Positions 54,851 to 63,959 of a stretch of DNA of 64,000 nucleotides are shown here, piece by piece; positions within the stretch are counted from its first letter, which is position 1, and each line of letters begins with the position of its first letter. The position numbers were made by a program, and so were the translations under genes. The stretch is from Halorubrum trapanicum. Its GTDB lineage: Archaea > Halobacteriota > Halobacteria > Halobacteriales > Haloferacaceae. The stretch lies in the NCBI RefSeq assembly GCF_002355655.1, contig NZ_AP017569.1, positions 2,666,001-2,730,000 of the forward strand. Reading direction: 5' to 3'. The notes beneath the pieces were generated by a model, which worked only from the letters and a program-made list of their open reading frames with translations, was not told the origin of the DNA and ran no database searches.

Positions 54851-55747
54851 TCATCGGATCCCGAGGTGTTCGCCGAGTGTGGTCAGTTCGGTCGGGTCGA
54901 CGCCGAACGCCCCGACGTCGTTGTCGGCGGTCGTGTTGTCGAACTTCAGCGACCGGTACTGGTCCGCGCCCATCGGGAACCCGGGCACCGCGCCGAGGAC
55001 GGAGAGGCCGATCTTCGCCAGCGGCATCGGCAGCGGGACGATGGTGACGCCCTTCTCCTCCGCCTCGTAGACGAGGTCCGTCACCTGCCGGAGCGTGAGC
55101 ACCTCCGGCCCCCCTATCTCGTAGGTCTCGCCGGCGTGCTCGTCGTCGGTCACTGCGGCGGCGATCATCGGCACGAGGTCCTCGACGTGGATCGGCTGGA
55201 ACCGCGTCTTCCCGCCGCCGGGGAGCGGGTACAGCGGGACGCCCGGCGCGAACATCCCCTTCAGCCGCTTGGTGAACGAGACGAACTCGCCGCCCTCGCC
55301 GAAGACGACGGAGGGACGGAAGATCGTCCAGTCGAGGCCGCTGTCGCGGACGATCTCCTCCGCCTCGCCCTTCGCGCGGATGTAGGCGGTGTCGCCGTCA
55401 GGGTCCGCGCCGAGCGCGCTCAGCTGGACGAAGCCGTCGACGCCGCCCGCCTCGGCCGCGCGGACGAGGTTCTCGGTCCCGCCGCGGTGGATCCGGTCGT
55501 GCATCCGGTTGCCGCCGTCCGGTTCGAACAGCGGCGAGAGCGCGACCAGGTTCACGACCGCGTCGTGCCCCTCGACGGCCGACTCGATGGAGTCGTAGTC
55601 GGTCACGTCGCCGGTGACGCCCGTCACGCCGTCCGGCGTCTCCTCGGGCGAGCGGGAGAGCGCGGTCACCGCGTGCCCGTCGTCGGCGAGCGCGCGACAG
55701 AGGTACGACCCGATGAATCCGGTCCCGCCGGCTACCAACACTTTCAT
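54851..55747 (-). CDS. NAD(P)-binding Rossmann protein (NDUFA9/epimerase-like)
   Basis: A 298-residue atypical SDR. Start MKVLVAGGTGFIGSYLCRAL (GxxGxxG), GVTGVTGDVTDYDSIESAVE, VVNLVALSPLFEP, the YIRAKGEAEEIVRDSGLDWT and IFRPSVVFGEGGEFVSFTKR segment, and IHVEDLVPMIAAAV. These resemble the complex-I 39-kDa-subunit-like NAD(P)H-binding family and lack the strict YxxxK of active epimerases (Y-I-R-A-K is present, so catalysis is not excluded). Stands alone, 124 nt downstream of the CetZ start region. Substrate unknown. Confidence 0.85.
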   Translation of the reverse strand: MKVLVAGGTGFIGSYLCRALADDGHAVTALSRSPEETPDGVTGVTGDVTDYDSIESAVEGHDAVVNLVALSPLFEPDGGNRMHDRIHRGGTENLVRAAEAGGVDGFVQLSALGADPDGDTAYIRAKGEAEEIVRDSGLDWTIFRPSVVFGEGGEFVSFTKRLKGMFAPGVPLYPLPGGGKTRFQPIHVEDLVPMIAAAVTDDEHAGETYEIGGPEVLTLRQVTDLVYEAEEKGVTIVPLPMPLAKIGLSVLGAVPGFPMGADQYRSLKFDNTTADNDVGAFGVDPTELTTLGEHLGIR

Positions 55748-55834
55748 GCGTGGTATCTCGCGTGGAAGGCCCGTAAACCTACCGCGGCGTCAGACATCGT
55801 ACCGTTGACCGGCGTCGCCCCCGGCCGCTCGGGA

Positions 55835-56698
55835 TCACTCCTCTTCGGGAACCGGGACCGTTAACACCGGCACGGGGACCGTCCGGAGGGTGCGCTCGGC
55901 GACGCTCCCCAGCAGGTACCGCCCCACGCCGGTCCGGCCGTGGGTCCCCATCGCGACGAGGTCGACGCCGGGGTCGTCGGCGTACGCCCGGATCCCGCGC
56001 GCGGCCGAGGAGGCGACCTCGACGGCGCCGACCGCCTCTAACCCGGCGTCCTCAACGCGCTCGACGCCCTCGGCGACCGCGTCGTCGGCGTACTCCGAGA
56101 GCACGTCCACCTCGACGTGGTCGCCGATACCGATCCCGCCGGTGTCGACGACCGAGAGGACGTGGACCGTCGCCCCCGCCCGTTCGGCGATCGGGATCGC
56201 GCGGTCGAGCGCGGCGGTCGCGGCCGGGCTCCCGTCGGTCGGCACCAACACGTCCTCGTACGGGTACGGGACGGCCTCGTCGCCCGGACGGAGCGCCAAC
56301 ACCGGCACCAGCGACTGCCGGACGACGCGCTCGGTCGTGCTGCCGACGAGGTGTTCGACCCCCTGCCGCCCCCGCGTCGACATCGAGACGAGGTCGGCGC
56401 CGACCTCTTCGGCGTACGCGGCGACCGTCTCGGGGACGCCCCCCTGCCGGACGGCCGTCTCCGCCTCCACGCCGCGGTCCGCGGCGCGGGCGGCCGCCTC
56501 ATCGACGATCGACTCGCCCTCCTGTTCCAGCACGTCGACTACGTCGCCGCCGATTCGGGTCACGCTGTCGCGGGTCGTGTCCGCGACGTGGAGGAGGTGG
56601 ACCGTCGCGCCGTGGTCGGCGGCGATCGCCAGGGTGTGCTCGAAGGCCGCCGCGGCCGCGTCGCTGCCGTCGGTGGGGACGCAGATCCGGTCGTACAT
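55835..56698 (-). CDS. Tandem-domain universal stress protein
   Basis: A 287-residue protein with two UspA domains (~1-145 and ~150-287). Domain 1: [20 protein letters not shown] and [20 protein letters not shown]. Domain 2: [20 protein letters not shown] and [20 protein letters not shown]. Both keep the G-x2-G-x9-G-(S/T) ATP loop, so both may bind nucleotide, in contrast with the single-domain protein at 40430. Independent gene. Confidence 0.93.
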   Translation of the reverse strand: MYDRICVPTDGSDAAAAAFEHTLAIAADHGATVHLLHVADTTRDSVTRIGGDVVDVLEQEGESIVDEAAARAADRGVEAETAVRQGGVPETVAAYAEEVGADLVSMSTRGRQGVEHLVGSTTERVVRQSLVPVLALRPGDEAVPYPYEDVLVPTDGSPAATAALDRAIPIAERAGATVHVLSVVDTGGIGIGDHVEVDVLSEYADDAVAEGVERVEDAGLEAVGAVEVASSAARGIRAYADDPGVDLVAMGTHGRTGVGRYLLGSVAERTLRTVPVPVLTVPVPEEE

Positions 56699-56794
56699 AC
56701 GCCCCCGGTCGCGCCCGCGGGTGAAAAACGCTCGTGTGGTTGCCGCGCTGCGGGACCGTCCGGTCCCGGTGGCGGGAGGGAGGCGCTCGTCCCG

Positions 56795-58174
56795 CTACGC
56801 CGCGTCGCCGGGCGACTCCGCGTCGGCGTCCGATCCGTCACCGGCGTCGCCCGACTCGTCCGGGCCGTCGCGCCGCGTGACGCGCACCGTGGAGATGCGC
56901 GCGCCGTCGACCGCGGTGACCTCGAAGGCGTACGCCTCGGTCTGTGCGACGTCGCCGACCTCCGGCGAGCGCCCGATGCGGTCGAGGACGAACCCGCCGA
57001 GCGTCTCGTAGCCGTCGCCGCTGAGGTCGGTGCCGAGCGCGTCGTTGACGTCGACGAGCGCGACCGACCCGTCGGCCTCGTGGGTCCGGTCGCCGGTCCG
57101 ACGGATGGTGTGGCGGCCGTCGGCGACGTCGAACTCGTCGCGGAGGTCGCCGACGAGCGCCTCGGCGACGTCCTCGACGGTCGCGATCCCCTCGAAGGCG
57201 CCCCACTCGTCGATCACCGCCGCCATCTGCCGGCGCTCGTCGCGGAACTGGACGAGGAGGTCGCCGGCGCTCGTCGTCTCCGGGACGACGAGGATCTCCC
57301 GCGCCAGGTCGCTCGCGGTCGCGCCGTCGTCGCCCGCCTCGGTCGCGCGCAGCACGTCCTTCACGTCCACGAAGCCGACGACGCGGTCGGCGTCGTCGTT
57401 CTCGACGACCGGGTACCGGGTGTGACCCGCGTCGAGGACCGTCTCGCGGACCGCCGAAAGGGACGCGTCCGCGGGCAGCGAGACCACGTCCGGGCGAGGG
57501 ACCATCAGCTCGCGGGCCGCGGTGTCGTCGAGCTCGAAGACGCCCTCGATCATCGCGACCTCGGACTCGTCGACGTGGCCGGCCTCGCCTGCCCGCGCCA
57601 GCACGCGCCGGATCTCCCGCTCTTCGAGCGTCTCGTCGCTCTCCGAGGCGGGCGGCACGCCGATCAGGCTCGTGAACGCGTTCGCGGTGCCGTTGAACAC
57701 CGCGATACCGGGCGAGAAGATCAGATAGGAGAGCTTCATCGGCGGCGCCAGGAGCAGCGAGATGCGCTCCGCCTGCGCGATGGCGATCGTCTTCGGCGCC
57801 AGCTCGCCGAAGACGACGTGGAGGAAGGTGATGACGGAGAACCCGATCGCGAACGCGACGAGGTGGACCAGCCCGTCCGGCAGGACCGGACCGAGGGCGG
57901 GCTCGATGAGCGCCGCGACCGCGGGCTCGCCGATCCACCCGAGCCCGAGCGACGCGAGCGTGATCCCGAGCTGCGTCGCCGCGAGGTAGTCGTCGAGGTT
58001 GGTCATCACCTCCTGAAGCGTCTCCGCGCCCGCCTTCCCCTCCTCGACCAGCTGCTCGACCGAGGTGGCCCGGATCCTGACGAACGCGAACTCGGAGGCG
58101 ACGAAGAAGCCGTTCAGGGCGACCAACGCGAGGGCGGCCGCTACCCGCGAGAGCGAGACGGCGACCGCTACCAT
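56795..58174 (-). CDS. CNNM/CorC-type membrane protein with CBS domains
   Basis: A 459-residue protein: N-terminal DUF21/CNNM membrane domain (~1-190; [20 protein letters not shown], then [20 protein letters not shown] and [17 protein letters not shown]), two CBS domains (~210-335; [20 protein letters not shown] and [20 protein letters not shown]) and a C-terminal CorC_HlyC domain (~345-435; [20 protein letters not shown]). Proposed role is Mg2+ or other divalent ion transport control. The last ~20 residues are acidic. ATG 58174 is chosen; upstream in-frame sequence lacks family similarity. Confidence 0.92.
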   Translation of the reverse strand: MVAVAVSLSRVAAALALVALNGFFVASEFAFVRIRATSVEQLVEEGKAGAETLQEVMTNLDDYLAATQLGITLASLGLGWIGEPAVAALIEPALGPVLPDGLVHLVAFAIGFSVITFLHVVFGELAPKTIAIAQAERISLLLAPPMKLSYLIFSPGIAVFNGTANAFTSLIGVPPASESDETLEEREIRRVLARAGEAGHVDESEVAMIEGVFELDDTAARELMVPRPDVVSLPADASLSAVRETVLDAGHTRYPVVENDDADRVVGFVDVKDVLRATEAGDDGATASDLAREILVVPETTSAGDLLVQFRDERRQMAAVIDEWGAFEGIATVEDVAEALVGDLRDEFDVADGRHTIRRTGDRTHEADGSVALVDVNDALGTDLSGDGYETLGGFVLDRIGRSPEVGDVAQTEAYAFEVTAVDGARISTVRVTRRDGPDESGDAGDGSDADAESPGDAA

Positions 58175-58340
58175 CCGTCTCCTCCGGGCGCGCGTGGTGC
58201 TGACGAGTCGACGACCATACCGGCCGTTCGAGGAGGGGTCACTAAAAAGGGCCGTCGGGCGGAGCCGCGCTCGGATCACGGGGGCCGGCCGCCCGGACCG
58301 GACCCGGGTCGTTTATTCGTCGCCGCGGCGGAACGCGACC

Positions 58341-58934
58341 ATGCTGATCACGCTGGAGGGGCTCGACGGCAGCGGCAAGACGACGGTCTGGGAGGCGCTC
58401 CAAGACGTGTACCCCGACGCGACGTTCACCCGCGAGCCCACCGACAGCTGGTACGGAGAGGCGGTGGGGCGCTCGATGGGTGACCCGGACGCCGACCCGC
58501 TCGCGGAGCTGTTCTTATACACCGCCGACCACGCGAACCACCTCTCGGAGACGGTGCGGCCGGCGCTCGCCCACGGCGACCTGGTTATCTCCGACCGCTA
58601 CTCGGACTCGCGGTTCGCCTACCAGGGGGCGACGCTCGCGCGCGCCGACGCCGGGATCGAGCGCCCGCTGGAGTACGTCCGCGGGATCCACGCCGCCTTC
58701 TCGCGCCCGCCGGACGCGACGATCTACCTCGATCTGGACCCGAAGACCGCGGCCGAACGCGCCGGGCGCACGGACAAGTTCGAGCGCGACGGCTACCTCG
58801 CGGCCGTGCGCGACAACTACGAGCGCCTGATAGACGCCGACCCCGGCCGGTTCCACCGCGTCGACGCGACGCGCGCGCCCGAGGACGTGGTCGCGCGGGT
58901 CGAGGAGATAGTCGCCGATTTGGTCGACCGCTGA
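58341..58934 (+). CDS. tmk: Thymidylate kinase
   Basis: A 197-residue P-loop kinase making dTDP from dTMP. Walker [17 protein letters not shown] (~5-20), the thymidylate DR motif [16 protein letters not shown] and the [23 protein letters not shown] are present; the [15 protein letters not shown] segment is typical of archaeal enzymes. A GTTTATTC box (58310-58317) is ~25 nt before ATG 58341. It is convergent with the small membrane protein, with a tandem repeat between their 3' ends. Confidence 0.95.
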   Translation: MLITLEGLDGSGKTTVWEALQDVYPDATFTREPTDSWYGEAVGRSMGDPDADPLAELFLYTADHANHLSETVRPALAHGDLVISDRYSDSRFAYQGATLARADAGIERPLEYVRGIHAAFSRPPDATIYLDLDPKTAAERAGRTDKFERDGYLAAVRDNYERLIDADPGRFHRVDATRAPEDVVARVEEIVADLVDR

Positions 58935-58972
58935 CGCCGTCTCGTTCGAGGGTTTCAGGGGGTATCCGGAGT

Positions 58973-59056
58973 TCTCAGCGCGTGTCCGAGAGCTCTCAGC
59001 GCGTGTCCGAGAGCTCTCAGCGCGTGTCCGAGAGCTCTCAGCGCGTGTCCGGCAGC
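58973..59056. repeat. 21-bp tandem repeat carrying stop codons at a gene 3' end
   Basis: Units start at 58973, 58994, 59015 and 59036; each has TCTCAGCGCGTGTCC and most include the palindrome GAGAGCTCTC. The rightmost unit contains the stop codon and last codons of the minus-strand gene ending at 59038. The other copies repeat this 3' end downstream of the stop, each with its own in-frame stop. Confidence 0.92.
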
Positions 59057-59385
59057 TCGTACTCGTCCGGCGACGGGACGTAGAGGTAATCAATTGCGAC
59101 GCCGAGCGCCAGCGGGAGCGCGACGAGCAGCGCCAGCAGGATCGTCGAGCTCCCGACGTCGATCCCGGTCCCGACGCCGAGCGCGCCCGTGAAGACGATC
59201 GTCGAGACGAGCAACAGCAGGGGCGTCAACACGAGCGTGTACACGACCGACCCCCACGACGTCGAGAGCTGGATCCGGAAGAACCGGGTCGCGACCCCGG
59301 CGAGGAACGTGTGGAACGCGACCAGCGCGAGGAGGCTGCCGAACCCGAACAGCGCGAGCATGGTCGCCGTACGGACCGCCGACAC
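59038..59385 (-). CDS. Small four-helix-type membrane protein, unknown function
   Basis: A 115-residue protein with three or four helices: MLALFGFGSLLALVAFHTFL, GSVVYTLVLTPLLLLVSTIV and ILLALLVALPLALGVAIDYL. It ends in PSPDEYELPDTR. The stretch RFFRIQLSTSWGSVVYTLVL is well-formed and looks conserved. GTG 59385 is the outermost start; ATG 59361 would remove eight residues. Its 3' end has been duplicated in tandem beyond the stop. No function recognised. Confidence 0.7.
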   Translation of the reverse strand: MSAVRTATMLALFGFGSLLALVAFHTFLAGVATRFFRIQLSTSWGSVVYTLVLTPLLLLVSTIVFTGALGVGTGIDVGSSTILLALLVALPLALGVAIDYLYVPSPDEYELPDTR

Positions 59386-59457
59386 TTCCCCCTATCGGCC
59401 GCAGCCCGGACCGACTTCTCCCGGACCCGACCGCCGCTCGGGCGGGCCGGCCGTCCC

Positions 59458-60033
59458 TCAGACCGGCCCGCCGCCGCCCTGCTGGCGCGCGGCCGAGAGC
59501 AGGTCCGAGACGGGGGGCGTGTACTCGTAGCCGGGGATGACGCCCTGAACGTACGTCCCCTCGACGAAGTCGATCAGCGCGCCCGCGTCGTCGACGCCGC
59601 GCCGCTCGTTGATGTCCGCGAACTCGTAGGTCACCGCTATCTCGTCGCCCCCGCGCTCGACGGCGGGGTCGAACTCCCTGTCCTTCCGCGTGACGCCGCC
59701 CACGTCGACCGCGCGGCGCTCGAACGTGTCGGCCCAGCCGTCCTCGACCACGTCGGCGACCTCGTCGGCGGTGACCGCCGAAAGCGTCGGCACGCGGACG
59801 GTGACCGTGAATCTGATTCGCCCCTCATCCGCCCGCTCGGCGCGGACGCGCCCGTCGAAGGCGGTCGTCGTCGAGACCCAGCCGTCGCCGTCGCGCTCGA
59901 AGGAGCCGTGGTCAGCGAACGCCCGCCGGATCCGGTCGGGGAGGTCGTCGGCCGGGGCGGACCCGTTTCCCGCGCCGTCGACGGGCTCGGCGTCGTCGAC
60001 GGGCTCGGCGTCGTCGTCCTCTGTTTCGCTCAT
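59458..60033 (-). CDS. DUF5813-family haloarchaeal protein
   Basis: A 191-residue soluble acidic protein. After a ~28-residue acidic leader it has DLPDRIRRAFADHGSFERDG, DGWVSTTTAFDGRVRAERAD, RIRFTVTVRVPTLSAVTADE and EYTPPVSDLLSAARQQGGGG. I recognise the family as the haloarchaeal DUF5813 from memory. Role unknown. The long upstream in-frame extension is poor in family character and is excluded. Confidence 0.8.
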   Translation of the reverse strand: MSETEDDDAEPVDDAEPVDGAGNGSAPADDLPDRIRRAFADHGSFERDGDGWVSTTTAFDGRVRAERADEGRIRFTVTVRVPTLSAVTADEVADVVEDGWADTFERRAVDVGGVTRKDREFDPAVERGGDEIAVTYEFADINERRGVDDAGALIDFVEGTYVQGVIPGYEYTPPVSDLLSAARQQGGGGPV

Positions 60034-60187
60034 ACCGATCGGAGGCGACGCGCCCTGAAAAGCCGCTCGCGTCGCCCGGGCGAGTCCCGTCCCGGCGTCG
60101 CCGCGAACTCCGCCGACCCCGTCACCGATACTGGCACTCCGGGCCGGTACGTCGGGCCCTTTTGTGCGTCGACCGACGAGGCAGGGT

Positions 60188-61492
60188 ATGGCAGACACCT
60201 TTCGGTCCACCGAGGGACTGATCGACGCGCTCGCGGACGCCGAGTTCGACCGGCCGCCGGCGCTCGTCAGCAACGCGCACATCACCGGCCTCGGCGTCGC
60301 TCGCGCGCTCGACGCCCACGGCGTGCCCGTGATCGCGCTCGACCGAGCGGGAGGCGACGCGGGCGCCGACGCCGGAACGGTCACCCACGACGGGCTCGCG
60401 CCGCCCTCGGACGCGGTCGACTTCGCGGGGGCGGTGACGTACCCGCTCGACGACCTCGACGGGTTCCGCGAGGACGTGGAGGCGGTCGTCGACGCCGCGG
60501 GAACCGAGGCGGTCGCGTTCGGCTGTATGGACGAGTGGGCGCTGTCGTACGCCGAGGCCGACCCCGACGGCGTCCGGCTCCCGTTCGCCGGGAGCGAGAC
60601 GCTCGACGCGGTGTTGAACAAGTCGGCGCTGTACGCGACCTGCGAGGCGCTCGGCGTCCCCTACCCGGAGACGTACCGGTTGGCGGAGACCGCGGCCGCG
60701 GCGACGCGCGAGCCGGACGCGACGGTCGACGAGGCCGCCGACGCGCTCGGCTTCCCGCTGGTGGTGAAACCGGAGCTGAAGCGGGACTTCGAGGAGGCGT
60801 TCGGTACCAACGTGATCGAGGTCGCGGACCGCGAGGAGTTCGCGGACGTCGTCGCGGCCGCGAGCGAGGAGGGGATCGCGGTGATGGCCCAGAAGCGCGT
60901 CGACATCGCGACCGGAAGGGACCACTCGCTGGCCTCCTACGTCCCCCCGTCCGGACGCGACGACGCGCTCGCAGTCGTCGGCAACGCCGCGGTGCGGTAC
61001 CCGCGCAACTTCGGCACCTCCTGTCTCGTCGAGACCGCGGACGAACCCGCGATCGAGGAGCGCGCGCTCGCCGTCCTCGACGACGCGGGCTACCACGGGA
61101 TCAGCGAGTCGGAGTTCGTCTACGACGAGGCGCGCGACGAGTTCCTGCTGCTCGACGTCAACACCCGGCCGTGGAAGTGGATCTCGATGCCGGTCGCCGC
61201 GGGCGCGAACCTCCCGATGGCCGCCTACGCCGCGGTCACCGACGCGAGCTACGAGTCCGACGGCGTCGAGCCGACGCGGTGGGTGTACCTCCGCGACTAC
61301 CTCTCGCTGCTCGCGGGCGACGACGCGTTCTGGGACCAGCTGTCGGCCGCCGACTGGCGCCGGCTCGTCTCAGGCGCCTTCGAGCGCGAGGGCGACCTGA
61401 CGACCGGCGTCTACCGTCCCTCAGACCCGAGCCCGGCCGCGAAGCTGTTCGAGACCGAGTTCGTCGACCGCGAGTACTACTGCTCCTGCTAG
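60188..61492 (+). CDS. ATP-grasp carboxylate-amine ligase
   Basis: A 434-residue ATP-grasp enzyme that joins a carboxylate to an amine through an acyl phosphate. The N-terminal Rossmann-like half has ALVSNAHITGLGVARALDAH and GVPVIALDRAG; the ATP-grasp half has LGFPLVVKPELKRDFEEAFG (ATP-binding Lys), VMAQKRVDIATGRDHSLASY and the Mg2+ site FLLLDVNTRPWKWISMPVAA. It ends YYCSC. The closest pattern is D-aspartate-ligase-like/carboxylate-amine ligases used in peptide or cofactor synthesis. No biosynthetic partners are next to it, so the product is unknown. Confidence 0.88.
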   Translation: MADTFRSTEGLIDALADAEFDRPPALVSNAHITGLGVARALDAHGVPVIALDRAGGDAGADAGTVTHDGLAPPSDAVDFAGAVTYPLDDLDGFREDVEAVVDAAGTEAVAFGCMDEWALSYAEADPDGVRLPFAGSETLDAVLNKSALYATCEALGVPYPETYRLAETAAAATREPDATVDEAADALGFPLVVKPELKRDFEEAFGTNVIEVADREEFADVVAAASEEGIAVMAQKRVDIATGRDHSLASYVPPSGRDDALAVVGNAAVRYPRNFGTSCLVETADEPAIEERALAVLDDAGYHGISESEFVYDEARDEFLLLDVNTRPWKWISMPVAAGANLPMAAYAAVTDASYESDGVEPTRWVYLRDYLSLLAGDDAFWDQLSAADWRRLVSGAFEREGDLTTGVYRPSDPSPAAKLFETEFVDREYYCSC

Positions 61493-61521
61493 GTCGGCGT
61501 CGTTCCGGACGCGGCCGTCGA

Positions 61522-62778
61522 TCACGCCCGGTCGTCGTTCGGACCGTCGACCGCGTCGTCGCCGACGGGGACCTCCCAGAGGAGGATGGCCGCCGCCCCG
61601 ACGACGAGGACGGCGCCGCCGACGCCCAGCGCGAACGTCGGGGAGACGGCGTCGGAGAGGAGGCCGCTGCCGAGTTGGAACGGCACGACGGCGAGCCCGC
61701 TGACCATCGCCATCGCGCTCAGGACGGTCGCGCGACCGAGGCTCTCCACCCGGTCGTTGACGTACTGTCCGGCGAACGACCGCGTGACGTCCGACACCCC
61801 CCGAATCAGGAGGAACGTCGGGAGCGCGAGCACCGGGACGAAGTACATCCCGATCAGCGCGCCGCCGACGGCGAACGGAAGGACGAGGAACCACGCTCGC
61901 AGCCCGATGCGCTCCCGAATCGCTCCCGTGTAGTAGGTGAGCACCGCGCCGACGAGACTGTACGCCGCGTAGAACCAGCCCAGCAGGGATTCGACCCGCA
62001 ACTGCGAGACGCCGAGGTCGAGAACGACGGTCTCGAAGATCGGCTGGAGAAAGACGAACACGAGGTACGTGACCGCGGCGTACAGGACGTAGTAGTACAA
62101 CAGCAGCGACCGGAGCCGACGGCGCGAGAGGACCTCTCTCACGATGCTGACCGTCCGGCGGAGGCTCAGGTCCTCCGAGTCGGTGCGCTTGTACGCCTCG
62201 GGCTCGTCGAGCGTGAGCAGCACCGCGACGCCGAGGCCTGTCACGCCCGCCGCGACGAACCACGGGTACGAGAGGTCGATACTACCGAGGTATCCGCCGA
62301 GGATCGCCGCGACGGCGCCGACGGCCAGCGCCGCCGACTCGCCGCGACCCCGAACGCCGGCGAACTCGTCCTCGGAGAGGTCGTCGGTGAGCGTGTCGTA
62401 GAGCCACGCGTCCTCGCTTCCGGAGCGGAAGTTGTACCCCAGCGACCAGCAGACGTAGAGGACGGCCAGCTGGAGGAACGAACTCGACAGACCGATACCG
62501 AGGAGCGTCAGGGAAATGAGCGCGGTCCCGATGAGGAGGCTGTTTCGACGCCCGACGCGGTCGCCCACGTAGCCGGTCGGGATCTCGCCGAACAGCGTCG
62601 TCAGGTTGTACAGCGCCTCCAGAACGGCGATCTGCGTGAAGGAGAGATCCTGCGCCAGAAAGAAGAGGTACATGATCGGCCGGTAGAACTCGACCGCCTT
62701 CGTCGCCTTGTAGGCGTAGTACTTCAGGATCGGTCCGGAGAGCGACTCCCGAAGGCCACCGCCCGTGCTACCGGCCAT
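61522..62778 (-). CDS. Major facilitator superfamily transporter
   Basis: A 418-residue MFS protein with about twelve helices. The N-terminal half has FYRPIMYLFFLAQDLSFTQI and the A-motif-like GEIPTGYVGDRVGRRNSLLI; the second half has YAAVTYLVFVFLQPIFETVV, ITY-type helices and LIGMYFVPVLALPTFLLIRG. The EIPTGYVGDRVGRR motif is that of EIPTG-type drug/metabolite efflux proteins. ATG 62778. Substrate unknown. Confidence 0.9.
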   Translation of the reverse strand: MAGSTGGGLRESLSGPILKYYAYKATKAVEFYRPIMYLFFLAQDLSFTQIAVLEALYNLTTLFGEIPTGYVGDRVGRRNSLLIGTALISLTLLGIGLSSSFLQLAVLYVCWSLGYNFRSGSEDAWLYDTLTDDLSEDEFAGVRGRGESAALAVGAVAAILGGYLGSIDLSYPWFVAAGVTGLGVAVLLTLDEPEAYKRTDSEDLSLRRTVSIVREVLSRRRLRSLLLYYYVLYAAVTYLVFVFLQPIFETVVLDLGVSQLRVESLLGWFYAAYSLVGAVLTYYTGAIRERIGLRAWFLVLPFAVGGALIGMYFVPVLALPTFLLIRGVSDVTRSFAGQYVNDRVESLGRATVLSAMAMVSGLAVVPFQLGSGLLSDAVSPTFALGVGGAVLVVGAAAILLWEVPVGDDAVDGPNDDRA

Positions 62779-62961
62779 GCGTGTGGCGAGAGACGGGAGG
62801 CCGACTGGTGTATCCTGTTATTACGGACGACCCCACTCGGCGCATACACCGGCGAATTTGGCCGGTATCTCTCGCTCGACCGGTCGCTTCGCGGGGCGGT
62901 CGAGCGGTCGCGGGCGACCGCGGAACACAACGGTTAGTGCGCCCGCCGCCGCAGGGCGCGT

Positions 62962-63792
62962 ATGGGCTTCTTCGAGACGCTCGCGGACCGGATCGACGCG
63001 GCCGACAGCGTCGTCTCGGTCGGGCTCGACCCCGACCCCAGCCGACTCCCCGAGCACGTGGGCGACGCCGACCTGCCCCGGTGGGCGTTCAACCGACGGA
63101 TCATCGACGCGACCCACGAGCACGCCGCCTGCTACAAGCCGAACGCTGCCTTCTACGAGGACCCCGACGGCTGGCGCGCGCTCCGCGAGACCGCCGCCTA
63201 CGCCGAGGGGAAGGGCGTCCCCGTCCTGCTCGACGCGAAGCGCGGCGACATCGGAAACACGGCGCGGCGGTACGCCGAGGTCCTCGACTGGGTCGACGCG
63301 ATCACGGTGAACCCGTACCTCGGGCGCGACGCGCTCCAGCCGTTCCTCGACCGCGCCGACAAGGGCGTGTTCGCGCTCTGTCGCACCTCGAACCCGGGCG
63401 GCGCCGACCTCCAGGACCTCGAACTCGCCTCGGGCGAACCGCTCTACGAGCGCGTCGCGGCGCTCGCGGACGTGTGGAACGCGAACGACAACGTCGGGCT
63501 CGTCGTCGGCGCCACGACGCCCGAGGAGCTGGAGGCGGTCCGCGAGATCGTCCCCGAGATCCCCTTCCTCGTGCCCGGCGTCGGCGCGCAGGGCGGCGAC
63601 GCCGAGGCCGCGGTCGAACACGGGCTCGCCGGTCGCCCCGACCTCCCGGTCGACGTCGGCCTCGTGAACTCCTCGCGGGGGATCATCTTCGCCGGCGAGG
63701 AGTCGAGCCGGCCCGGCGACGAGGCGACGTACTTCGGCGCCGCGGGCGACGCGGCGAAGCGGCTTAAAAAGCGGCTGAATCGGCACCGGTAG
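62962..63792 (+). CDS. pyrF: Orotidine-5'-phosphate decarboxylase
   Basis: A 276-residue type II OMP decarboxylase, last step of UMP synthesis. Motifs: SVGLDPDPSRLPEHV, CYKPNAAFYEDPDGW, catalytic VPVLLDAKRGDIGNTARRYA (Lys-Asp), NPYLGRDALQPFLDRADKGV, RTSNPGGADLQD, VGATTPEELEAVREIVPEIP and FLVPGVGAQGGD. Full length. Near-intact gene at the right end; the start ATG follows an AT-poor region with an ACGGTTAGTG element ~28 nt upstream. Confidence 0.96.
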   Translation: MGFFETLADRIDAADSVVSVGLDPDPSRLPEHVGDADLPRWAFNRRIIDATHEHAACYKPNAAFYEDPDGWRALRETAAYAEGKGVPVLLDAKRGDIGNTARRYAEVLDWVDAITVNPYLGRDALQPFLDRADKGVFALCRTSNPGGADLQDLELASGEPLYERVAALADVWNANDNVGLVVGATTPEELEAVREIVPEIPFLVPGVGAQGGDAEAAVEHGLAGRPDLPVDVGLVNSSRGIIFAGEESSRPGDEATYFGAAGDAAKRLKKRLNRHR

Positions 63793-63818
63793 GCCCACAC
63801 ACCCCTCGGCGCCCGCGC

Positions 63819-63959
63819 TTACCCGCGGCCGGCGGCACAGCCGCTACAGGCGCGGGCCGCCTCGTTCCAGTGGTCGTCGCAGACGGCGCGCCCGCAGCGG
63901 TCGCAGGTGCGGGTCGCGATCGCCGCCTCGCAGACCTGACAGAGTCCGGTGAGGCTCAC
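63819..63959 (-). CDS. Small zinc-ribbon protein, 46 residues
   Basis: Translation from GTG 63959 begins MSLTGLCQVCEAAIATRTCD and ends CAAGRG, with CxxC pairs at CQVC, CDRC and CSGC plus a Cys-x4-His (CDDH) motif, suggesting two small zinc sites. A CTCATAAGG box (63980-63988) is ~25 nt upstream, so the message is leaderless. It is too short for most gene finders. Convergent with pyrF. Role unknown. Confidence 0.75.
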   Translation of the reverse strand: MSLTGLCQVCEAAIATRTCDRCGRAVCDDHWNEAARACSGCAAGRG

